This document shows, piece after piece, positions 12,601 to 24,600 of a stretch of DNA of 64,000 nt (position 1 is the first letter of the stretch; each line of letters starts with the position of its first letter). Source of the stretch: Lasioglossum baleicum (taxonomy: Eukaryota > Arthropoda > Insecta > Hymenoptera > Halictidae). Both the position numbers and the translations under genes were made by a program. Location of the stretch: NCBI RefSeq assembly GCF_051020765.1, contig NC_134933.1:9521461-9585460 (forward strand). The letters run 5' to 3'. The notes under the pieces were generated by a model that was given only the letters and a program-made list of their open reading frames with translations, ran no database searches and had not been told where the DNA came from.

Positions 12601-15600
12601 ATGTGCACTCGTCGATATTTTTAAGCGATCCCGCGGATCAACGAGAAAAACCGGCAATCTTGTTTCGGCCTTCGTTGGAATTCGAGTAATGCGGTCGAAG
12701 TAGGGTTTCGTTCCGTTGGTAGGACGGCGAGCGCCGGCAAGTTCCGAAGCCATTCGCGGACTTAACCGCAGTAACGGAATCCAATAAGACCAGTTTCGGA
12801 AAAATTTCTCCGGCCAAGACGTCATTGGAAAAAGGAGACCTTGTGGTCGTTCTTCTTTGCCTGGCCGAACGATACCTGTTTCATTACAGGCACGCCGCGC
12901 GCCTCTAATTACGCCATTTTGCAATCGATTCTCGGGATGAGCTACTTTCCTCTATATGTATAATTCTTTAAAAAGTTCATACAAGCATCGCTTGATCATC
13001 GCACTTGTTGCGAACTTCTGAAATGAATTGCGGATTTTTATGGAAAATAAAATTTTCCAACGTTAACTCGGAAGTGTACAAAATTAGCAAAGGCAAGGCT
13101 TAGTACTCTACGTTCCCTTTTGGGACAATGCTTTTAGAACAAATCACAACAGAAAAAAGAAATAGGGGACGATTTAACTTGCTTTCCCTCCCAGTGAGCG
13201 TGGCTTCGCTTATATGGAAAATACAATTTTCCAACGTTAACTCGGAAGTGTATAAAATTAGCAAAGACAAGGCTTAATACCCTACATTCCCTTTTGAGAC
13301 AATGGTTTTAAAACACATTACAACAGAGAAAAGAAATGGTGGAGTATTTATCTTGCTTTCCCTCCCAGTGGGCGTGGCTTTGTTTTTATGGAAAATAAAA
13401 TTTCCCAACGTAAACTCGGAAGTGTACAAAATTAGCAAAGACAAGGCTTAGTACTCTACATTCCCTTTTGGGACGATGCTTTTAGAACAAATTACAGCAG
13501 AAAAAAGAAATTTATCTTGCTCTCCCTCCCAGTGGGCGTGGCTTCGTTGCTCCCGATTTCAACGAAACCGGAGCAGTGCCCCAGGGGGCAATCTATGCCT
13601 ACGCTAACTCCAGCACCACTGGAAATCGTTCCCATCTTAATTCCACGATATCTTCTCTGAAAAAGGAACAAGAAATTCAACGGACTGATTAAAATGCATC
13701 CAGATGCATATGCACGTCTGCGAGTTCGCGGTAATCACGAGTATGGTTACCGTTATCAGGTCACGGCAGACCGTATCGTATAATTATCGACTAAAGAGCT
13801 TCCTTGGATTACAAGCTGTTTACAAGCAGCGATAGCGACCACGTGATTTATCGAATCGGGGGACGGTCGGACACATGCGTGCTGCCTGTCTCTAGCAGCC
13901 AATGCATCGGTGATGATAGTGCAGCTGCACCTGGTTATCGTACCGTGAGGAAAGCGTCGCGAGGAATCGATACGACCCGCGCGACGCTTCCACGCTCAGA
14001 GTATGTAAATCCGTCGAACTTCGAGCATTGTGCTGCTCTCTCCCAAGAGAGATAGAAAGAGAACTTGCTGTTTGAACTTCAGCTGGCGCGGCCGGACGCG
14101 TGCTGAGCTCGAAGATGCATAAATGCAACGGAATGCGGACGAGCACCGTGCTGTTTCTCGTTCGATATCGCCGCGGTGCGTGACCCGTGACATTTCGCGT
14201 CGCTTTTCGCCCGCATTGTGCGAGTCTTTTGTCGATTTTCCGACGATCCACGATTCCCCACCGCTCGAAAATACTCTCTACCGCGGGTCGAAACGATTAA
14301 AACAGGAAATGAACGCGTTTGTGCGTCTTGTGACTTGTTATTAACAAAGTATCTTACAATTATTGAAATGATGAAGTTGATAGATCCGATAAATTTCTTT
14401 ATGCAAAATGAAAATGTTCTGCATTGATTGCGAAAGTAGGAAGAAAATAAAAATTTATTTCATCCCTTCATGACTTTGTTACATTAAATGCAATATTACG
14501 ATATTCTTGAATTTTTCTAATCCTGTACTGTTTTATTATTTCACCCAACCAATTTCTTAATAAATGCATAAAAAAATGTTATAGGACGCTCTAAAAAAGA
14601 CGATAACTATTTTAATATTGTACTATGTATACGATTTGAACTTTTTTTGGGAAGCTATAGAGCAATTAGTTTACTACAGGATGTGAAAAGAAACTTTTTC
14701 AAAAATTGCAATTGATAGGAATTGTTGAGAAAATACTAAAAGTTGCATTTTCAATTTTTTTATGTGGGCCTATATTGAAAATTTTAAAAATACGTTTTGT
14801 AGATCTGTGTGAATTAAACATATTCTGGAAATTTCGTCATAATCGGTTCACGTTGCAATGAGCTACAAACGTTTAAAGATGGTAAAAATTGCATATTTTC
14901 ACGATTTTCGGCCTCTGACTGCAATAAATCCAAGGATTTTTACATCTTTCAATGCCTGTTGTTTTCTCCCGCATCAGCCGATTTCGATGAACCTTTCACA
15001 GTGCATATAATTGACACAGATCTACAAAACATATTTTTTAAATTTTCGATACAGGCTCATATAAAAAAATTGAAAATGCAACATTTAGTATTTTTCCAAC
15101 AATTCCGATCAATTGCAATTTTTGGAAAAATTTCTTTTCACATCCTGTAGTAAACTAATTGCTCTAGCTTCCCAAAAAAGTTCAAATCGTATAGTACGAT
15201 GTTAAAATAGTTGTCGTCTTTTTTAGAGGGTCCTTAAACTTTTGTCCACTACTGTAAAACATTTGAATCGCTTTCAGTGTTCAGTAGGTTTAGCGTTAAA
15301 GGGGTAAACTTGTTTCTAGGATAGCAAGGCGCAGGATGCGCCTTCGCATTTCTCGATAATGCAAAAATGGGTTTTTTCAATAGTCAAAAGCATTAGATAA
15401 AAGATCAATCTAGGCCGCGGTCGCCCTCAAAAGTCCTATTTTTTCGTTTAATGCTTACGAATAGCACAAATTACGCTGCCGGATAATGGAAATTACGCCT
15501 CGTAAACGTAAAAATAGGATTTTTTAGGGCGATTGCGGCCTAGATCGATCTTTTATCTAGCGCTTTTGACCACGAAAAACCCCGATCATTGCATTGTCGA

Positions 15601-18600
15601 GAAATGAGAAGGCGCATCCGCACCCTTGCAATCCTGGAAACGAGACTACCCCGTTAAGATTGTTAGATCGCGAGCAGTAATCTCCCACGAAAGAATTAAT
15701 TACCAAGAACAATGGGCAACTATCTATTAAACGCTTCTCTTCCGCCTCGACGAAAGTTAAATCTATGAATGGCGTCGGTTTCGACAGAAAGTTTCATTCA
15801 ACCGTCGGTCGGAGACATCTGCGATCCTCCAGGTCGTCGGCCGCGAGATTGAACTCGATCGATCGATTAAATACTATTACGCGCAAATTGGATTATTAAA
15901 TACATATTCCCGGTGTCCGCTGGCGTACTCGTCCAGAGTCATGCGACCGTAGCCGATCAGGTGAATGAATTCGCGCAGGAAAATGCAACGTGGGCGTGTA
16001 TACGCGTTTGTTCAGACAGTTCGCGAACAAAATAGATAAAAGAACTCTGAAAAATGTCGTCGGTATCGCTACGAACCGATCCGGGTGATTCATAAAACGG
16101 CTGAATATAATTTATGCCGCGCATGGCAACGCAATGACTAATCAGCGCCGCTCGAAGGCTCGTTAACGTGTTCTGTCGCGTTGCAGATACACTTGAACTC
16201 TCGCTGCATTCTTATGCGGGCTCTCTCGCGTACGATGCATATCTAATAAAACCCGAGCCGAGGGAAATTCAATGAGCCGCGATGAAAGCATAACGAGCGA
16301 CCGATTTGTCGTGTTCCATTTTGCGCCGACTTGAGCGCGCGCGAGCGCAACCCTACTATTATTCAGAGCCGTGCAAATTATTGGACACTGGATGCGATCC
16401 CAGCGATAACGAGCTTTGTCTATCAATGATGCAAATTGGTACTGCGTTCGCCGTCTTTCCAACTACGTGTGTCGAATGGCTTCTTCATTTAACTGAATGT
16501 TGTTCGATATCCTAATTACATACAGTCAAGTCGCGATTTGTTTCCCATCGCCGGTTCCGAGCAGGGAGAGAGATCGTGTAGGGATTCTTTCTTTCCCATA
16601 TGCTGTTCTTCCTTGCGTCCGAAACTTTTATCGTCAATTAAACCACTAAATACAGCTGAAATTATATCGTGATTAGTGTTATTTTAATCATAAAAATGCC
16701 ACAAATAGGTTGGCGAAAGTCTCATAAAAAGATAATGAAAAATGAAGAAATTTTGTAATTGGATTAGTAGTGGTTCACAACGATATACCCGACCCGAGAT
16801 CAGATTACGCGGAATGTTTATACTGTGTGTGTGTGCTCGGCGACCGAGGCAGCTCGAGCTTCGCGGCCCCTGCGGTGTTGCCCCTCAGTGGAATGGGTAG
16901 CCAAGGGAGAGTGATCGTGAAGCCATCAGCGATAGAAATCGCGACTTTACTGTAACCTTCATCTGTCTCTCGGTTTAAAAGTGACACAATGCTGAAAGAT
17001 CGATGAAATAACAAGGTAGACGGTTATTTTTCGATGTTTTTTTATTCAGATTGATAAATAAGTCATGTGTTTCGCATTAAAAAAAATAAAAGTCACGAAG
17101 TTTCGGGTAAATTTACCTACAAATAACAGGACAGTATAACTAATTTCGGGAAATCTGTGTCGAAGTGACACGAGGGTCGTTTTCGACAATGGGAAGCATG
17201 CACTTCTAAGTTGAATTGTTGAATCAAGTTTCATTGCGATTTATTCAAGCAAATTGAATTTTTATAGATTCTAGAGACGTCGTTGCAGATACAGTGAGTC
17301 ACACATTAGCTCATTCTTTAGATTCAGTATAGATTAAAATTTTCTCGTGGCGTCTACTGTAATAATTTATTGGAGTGACTCTATACCTCAACGACCTTTG
17401 GAGCGTTCTATCTTTCCATGTCTTATGCAACTGCATCGCGTGCAACGTGCCGAATTAGGATATCGTAATATAATGAAACTGCATGACTTTTGTTCTAAAA
17501 CAAAAGAGATGACTCGGATTGAAAAAATTCATTTAAAAAATCATTTTAGACACAGGTAATTCAAAAAATCATTGTAGGTGCAAGTAATTTGAAGCATCAT
17601 TTTAGATGCGAACAGTTTAAAAATCATTTTAGACGCAAGTAATTTAAAAAATCAGTTTAGATGCAATCAATTTAAAAATCATTTTAGACGCAAGTAATTT
17701 AAAATATCATTTTGGACGCAAGTAATTTAAAAAATCATTTTGGACGCAAGTAATTTAAAAAACATTAGACAGCAGATTTTACGGTCCTTCAATTTCGTGG
17801 ACTAAATTCCGACGAGCTTCACGATTGTTTTTTAACTTGACGATGAAAGAGGCTTGATCCGCGATTTTCTAGAAGGCAATAAAGAGTGTTAGCGTTTCGA
17901 ATTCGCGGCACGGATCGCGAGTACGTTTCCATCTGTCTCCCAGTGCGCTCTCTTCGAAGACGCGAAGGTAAGGCGAGAGCTACTCCGTCGCACACAAGCG
18001 TAATCGAGATTTGTGTCACGAGTTCGTTTCCCATATACGGTAACCATAACGTTGTCTACCAGCCGGTAATTGTGCCAGCGGCGTTACGTAACACGTTGTT
18101 GCGCGGTGTACGAATAATAGGTGTACACCTCGGGCCTTTTGTCGGCCCGGCCCGACCCGGACCGGCCCGCGAAACATTGCCGTTGTTGGCGTCCCTACAT
18201 TGTGCCACCATTTCATGCTTAGAACACTTCCTGTCACCGGGTTTTCCCTCTCGGATCACATTCCGGCTTGCATCAACGAGATGCAGCGTCGATGCGCTCC
18301 CGTCGTGACATTTAATCGATAGAACTGCACACGGTACACCGGAGAAATTGTTTCCAATCGAAACCTGCAGCTAATCCTTTATTCTCAAATCTTCTGTATT
18401 CTCTTACTTTTACACTGATCTGTTTTTATCGTGAAAAGTATTCGAAATCTGAAGCTGCACTTTTCTACAGAATTTTATGCATAAATTATTGCATTGAAAT
18501 GATTCTACAGAGTTCAAGAATTTTAAACTGGCAATTTTTGCACACGATACACCGACGCAATTATTTCCAATCGAAATTTGCAGCTAATCTTGTTCGTTCT

Positions 18601-21600
18601 GTTGAACTTATTTTTACACTGATCTTTTTCCATTGTAAATATTCGAGATCTGACACTGCATTTTTTCCTTCAGAATTTTATGCATTGACACTTAATCTAC
18701 CGGAATCCTTTTCAATAACTGTGTGCTGTACTAAAAAGGGAGCCTAAAAATCTCCTTTTACAGAGTAATTAAAAACGAAATTATTATTTCCAATTTTTGT
18801 AGATGAATTTTAAGAAAGTGGAATAAAATAGAAGCTCATTTTCCGTGGTAGTAGCCTTTTTATATCTGAAATAGATAAAAATCGTACTAAATTCTGTCAT
18901 ATTTTATATCGTAGCAATTTTTGGAAATTTTCAAAAGCCATAATTGCATAAAGATCTGCAGTCTATAGATTACGTTTTGTATTTTGAGCAGTTAGTTTGT
19001 GATTGTGGTTTCTATTAAAAAATCCTTAGTCACGGACCATACTTTCAAAAATTGTGACATAATCGCCGGTGGATAATGTGTTAACCAAGATTGAGGATTT
19101 TAAAGTGGCAATTTTTGCTCGTTCGCACGATTCTCATTGGAATTAGTTGCGTCACGTTCGGAATCGGCCCTCGGCGCAGATAACCTCGTCGATATCCACG
19201 GTATAGCAATCCAAATACACCGACACGCATGTCGATCTCACGTGTTCGTCGATCTCGATCCCGATACGAGCCAGTATCGATTCAATCGGCCGGCTTGTTC
19301 AGCAAAACGTTTCTATCCAGGCCCGGGCCTGGCTTATTAACGTCGGCCGATCAGTAAGCTTGCGATTTTAATTGCGACGCGGCTCCACGCTTGTCCTCTC
19401 CACTCTTCTTCTTCTTCTTTTTCTTTTTCTCCACCTCCTCCTCCTCCTCATCTGGCCGTCCTTGCGCTTTCCTTTTCGTTCGGACTTAATTACAGAGAAT
19501 CAAAATGACCGCGCACGAATTACCAATAATTACAGAAATACCTCGCGGCTTGTTCGCGGAAAATTTTTTCACGGTCCCGCGTACCGAATTCTTCACGCGC
19601 GTTGAATCCACAGACAGATTTTCTCATGTCCGCCATCGCGGTTTATCGTCTAGAAAATATTTATTCTCGATCCCTTCCAGCTGGAATTCATTATTCGAAT
19701 TAATTCCTCAATTAAGATTCGATCCTTTCGCTGCTCGTCTAGCGTATAGTCTGATACTTAGAGGGTTAGAGGAGTTCAAGGACTTGATTTTTGTGTGATT
19801 GTTGGAGAAATGAATTTTTATATGTCAGGGATTTTTGTGTGAATGTTGGAAAAATGAATTTTTATATGTCGATGGCAAAATGTGACTTGATTTTTGTGTG
19901 ATTGTTGAAGAAATGAATTTTTATATCTTGATTTTTGTGTGATTGCTGGAGAAATGAATTTTTATATGTCGATGACAATGTAATGACTTGATTTTTGTGT
20001 GATTATTCGGGAAATGAATTTTGTATCTGTCGATGGCAAAAATCACTATACTTAATCACCTATTCAATCAGCCAGCTAAATGCACAATTCCTCCTATGAA
20101 AAACGAAATCAATCCGTGTTTCAACTTGTTCCGCAACTCGGAACACACGGAAATGAATCTGTCGATCGGATACAGTAGGGGTAGTTTAGAATTCACGGTG
20201 CAAAGCGTTTAAGAAAGCGGAATTACGCTCGCGATGCAGGGATTTAATTGCCAGAGAGATTGGCAATGACGATGCGTTTAGTGTGTCGATGATTAGCTAC
20301 CGGTTAGCCCGGAGACTTAAGCGAGATTAATGAGTCTGTGTCAGGCTTCTTTCACCAGGTTTCACGGTGCATTTCTAGATCCAGATCTATCAATTCGATC
20401 GAATGATAATTCAGTTTCAATGTTTAACCTTTTGTGTCCGAGAGATTGACTCGGCGATCCTGGTAGGCTACTTCACGGTCCGGCGAGTGCTTTCTTTGCT
20501 ACTGGTCAATCATTTTTCCTCTTTTTTCGGTTGGTTTTTATTGAAAATCGCTAGACGCCTTTTAATTTGCCTGTCGAGAATGCTGTTAGTGAAAATATTT
20601 AGACATTCTAACACTAAACCACTGCCGATCAAGTGACCGGTTTCATGGTTTTCGCTATTGATTCGATAAATTTGTTTAATCTAATCACATATTGGAATAA
20701 AAATTGAACAAAATCTAATTAAACAGAACCTTGTCATTTTTATAAGTTAAAACATTTTAACGCTAAACCTACCGAGCACTAAAAGCGTTTAAAATGTTCG
20801 ACCTTACAAGGCTCTATTAATTTAAATTTTGTGCAATTTTTATTACAATATGTGCTTGGATAAAGAAGTTTATTTTCATAATTTCAATAATTCTAAGATG
20901 AAAAATTTAAAACCAGTCATTTGACCGGCAATGGTAGGTTTAGTGTTAATCGCTGTTAGTGCTCGGTAAGTTTAGTGTTAAAAATACTGTCGTATTACTT
21001 TCTCGCTCGCTCGCATAGACTCGGCTCCGATTTCACCCGAATATCGTTTCACCTCGGAGCGTGACGGATCAGACTCATTCACTGCCCAGCAATTGAATAC
21101 GCGGTGCGTGTAAAGAAGTTTCCACTTTAAAAACAATGATTAAAATGCAGACAATTTCTATTTTGCACAAAGACCCACCTAAATGTAGCCATTAGCCTTA
21201 TCAAAAATAAAGGAGAAATTTAGGTGGACTACTCTGTGTACGATTAGCAAGACGATGCAACGATCGAATCCCGACGCGATCCGTCGGTGCACCGACGCGT
21301 TAAACACAATAATGTTGGAGCCTAATCCACGGCTGAAAGAGCACCCCGTATCGAGATTACGATCGGTCCGATGCAACGAACACGCTCGCGATGCGATTCA
21401 GGAGATATTTTCAGCGGGCAACTTCCTGCGCGAAGAAAAATATATGGAAATCGGCGGGATGAAGTGTTTCGAGCGAGAACGACAAGCGGTCAATGACGCT
21501 GGCTCCCTATCGCGCACATCCTTTGCAGAACTACTTTGATAACGGTCCGGCAGAGTGCGTAGAACGAGGAGGAACTGAATTGAACGGGATTGAATCATCG

Positions 21601-24600
21601 AAACGCTGTGCAATAACAGACTCAACAACGTTGCTCGACTTTGTCAACGTCTCTCGCTGCTGTTCCGGGAAATTGAAATCATTCGCTCAAAGATCCATCG
21701 GCGAACTGTGGTTCTTTACGTATAATAAAAATTGTACAAATTGGTGCAAGAAGTTGGAACCACCTAACAATTTTCTTGAAATTCTGCAAGTTTAACACAG
21801 ATTTCCAAGGTTAACAAACATTCGTACAATAATGTTTCTATTTTCCCATATTCTGCGATATTTCAGCTTTAATTTAATAAAAATCATCGCTCTATCTCGT
21901 TTCTATCGAAAGTTCTTTGACTTTTACACAAAATTCATCACTGTGGTTCTTTGTGTATAATAAAAATTGTATCAATTGGTGCAAGAAGTTGGAACCACCT
22001 AACAATTTTCTTGAAATTCTGCAAGTTTAACACTTTCCAATGTTAGAAAACATTCGTACCATAATGTTTCTATTTTCCCATATTCTGGTACGATGGTTAC
22101 CTTGCACGATGTTCGTGTGACTGATAATAATTTTGTTTGGCGACGTTGCAGACACATACCAAAGGCGAAAGCCACGACAATGGCAGAGACGCCGGAGCTG
22201 AAGCGTATCGCGGAGAACACGAAGATCCAGAGCAACGTGAAGTACCACGCAGAGTTCGAGAAGGCGAAGGGTAAGTTCACCCAGGTGGCGGACGACCCGG
22301 AGACCCTGAGGATCAAGCAGAACAGCAAGATCATCTCGAACGTCGCGTACCACGGTGAGCTCCAGAAGAAGGCGATCATGGAGCAGAAAAGGACGATGAC
22401 CGGCGAGAATGGCGAACAAATTGGTGAGTCAAGCTCCTCTCTTTCTCTCTCTACCTCTTTCTTTTTCTTGTCCTCTCTTTCTGCTCCAACTGGCTTTCTG
22501 TTCCTCTCTTTCTTCCATTCTGCATGTTCTCTCTCTTTTTCTGCCCCGTGAACGCGCTTCTTTGTCGTTTCAATGTTTGCATCCATTCCGACGGTCTGAG
22601 TGAACGGGACCATTCAGACATTCTCGATGTGTTGCTGAACGTGCTCTCGATGGTACACGTATCCGTAGAGATTTATTCGACTTATCGATTCCTTAGTCGA
22701 ACCGTTCGATAGGTCTCTAGACTGCAAAGGTCTACACAAGCTAACGCATTGATAGAACGATTTAATTCATCAGTAGACCGGAGCGAAAAGACATTTTGTG
22801 GTTCGACACGCTGATGACAGTAAATAAGATTTGATAAAACATTTAATTTGACTTAATAAGTTAATAAATTTAATAAAATTTAGGTGAAATATCGAGATTT
22901 TTAAGAATATCGATTTCGATTTGGGTAAGTGCCAGTGGCGCATCCAGGGGGAGCCAGGGGGCCAAGCCTCCCCCAACAAAAAAAATGTTCAGCTTCCAAA
23001 ATTAAAATCGCGGAATAGCCCTGGGTACCGTTGACAGATATTTTGGCTAAAAAAAAGGTCATCACCCAAAACCTAGGGCTGGGTTCAACTCGGCCCCCCA
23101 CCCCAAGATTACATCCTGGGTGCGCCACTGGTAAGGGCAACCAAAAAGTATGATTTGAGCAGTCTAGAGATCTAAACTTCATGCTCACCGCGGCGTAGCG
23201 TTAACGTGTAAGCATAACCGTGGTGAAAATTGTGGTACATTTGTCTAACAAGAGTGAACGACTGGTTGGTTACGGTGGGCACGGTGTTATTTGTTATACA
23301 CGTCTAAAATCTTAATCCCGAAGAAACAACTTTCACGGATCACACTGACCGAGACAAGCGAGCCTACTTTTCCAACGAGGAAATTACCTTGTATCACGAT
23401 TTTTGCAGCGCTTCGCATAGTTTTTCTCCGGCAAATTAATGACCGCCGACGCTTGCTACACGCGAGGAATTCGAACATAGTTTTATCTTCGACACTAGCA
23501 CCGAGAAAGTAGGTTGCAATCGCTGTCGTTACGTGCGCCTCCTCCTCCCTTTCTCTATCATATTCTGACCGATACATAGAATCTGTAGATCGCGATGAGG
23601 GTAGAACATATTTACTGCTCAAGGACGTCCCCCACTCTGCTACCAAGTGGCGAGGTTAACTAGAGGACAGTTGAACCTTGAGAGGCGAATATCATCGAAC
23701 TTTCCACTCGGCTATCGACTAATGCTAGACCGTTTCTTGTCGGCTTATCTGAAGCAAACATCTATGTCCTGTATGATCGGAGAATGCAGTGAACTAACAT
23801 AGAATGATCTATACTGATAGTCTCTTTCACGCTGTAATCTATTTAAAAACAATTCTTCTTCAATCTGCCTGATACTTTAGATCCCCAGATGTACATATGA
23901 ACGGACATGTCCAAGCAATGCCTTGGTTCACAAGCCAGACGAAGAATTAAAGCCTTAACACGTTGAATGTTGGACCATAGTCCTAAAAATTGGTATTATG
24001 ATTTATAAAATCATAATTAAGAAAGATTCAGATTGGTTCCCACGGAGTGCACGCTTGGACATGTCTGCGCGGGACAGTCTATTCGCTCTATCTATTCTGT
24101 AGGGGCGTGGCCATGCTTGGAGGCGTGTCACGCCACGCCCACCTTGGCTCCCAGGAGCTCCAGCTTGAATACGCCTGCACTAGCTATGAGTTTTGCACTC
24201 CGAATTCAACCTTATGCAAATCAATCTCAATCAAGGGTGAAATTGATTTTCAGAAGGGTATAATTGATTTGCGAAGGGGTGAAATTAATTGATTGCAAAA
24301 GGGTGTATTTAATTTGCGAAAGGTGAGTTCGGAGTGCAAAACCTGTAGCCTACCAACACTGTCTACCTCTATCGAAAGCTAGTTAGACTGTAAGAGCTAT
24401 CTGCGCGTAGATCCTGGCGATCTCGAGATAGAGTCTAGTTCCCGGCGTAGCTCGTTCGTCGAGATCATTCGGCAGCTTGTGATTTGTTGGATCTAGAGTA
24501 CGTAGAGTACACGGACGGTACGATCACGCCTACAACAGGTGTGAACGCGAATCCACCGGCGGCGAGAAGCGCAGGCTCGCCGGTGCAGAGGACACCAGGT

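Larger units (their letters stand above)
659..22151 (+). other. Lasp: Lasp 21.5-kb intron
   Basis: Bounded by GTAAGT at 659 and TTGCAG at 22146-22151. It holds the arrays and MITEs listed separately. Stretches with no recognised gene or repeat include 1320-3070, 4820-5260, 5660-6120, 6310-7130, 7490-8500, 9560-10310, 10870-11680, 12500-13010, 13550-14580, 15660-16520, 16960-17500, 17770-18320, 19090-19770, 20040-20600 and 20985-21700. Open frames in them are short and unrecognised. Long first or second introns like this often house enhancers and alternative promoters (inference). Confidence 0.85.
22424..24475 (+). other. Lasp: Lasp intron between nebulin and linker exons
   Basis: Begins with a CT-rich tract (22428-22535). 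Contains the hAT-like MITE at 22933 and the family F element at 24190. The rest (22540-22930, 23140-24180) shows nothing recognisable. Confidence 0.8.

Noticed and set aside
17500..17766. Regular short repeats resembling a CRISPR array
   Set aside because: The unit is continuous with no unique spacers, degenerate, and sits in an animal intron.
22093..22551. 152-codon + strand open frame
   Set aside because: It is the Lasp nebulin exon (22152-22423) with intron read-through on both sides; the real boundaries are the splice sites.
21999..22613. 204-codon - strand open frame
   Set aside because: It is antisense to the Lasp nebulin exon and CT-rich intron; low-complexity Lys/Glu/Arg runs come from the CT tract.
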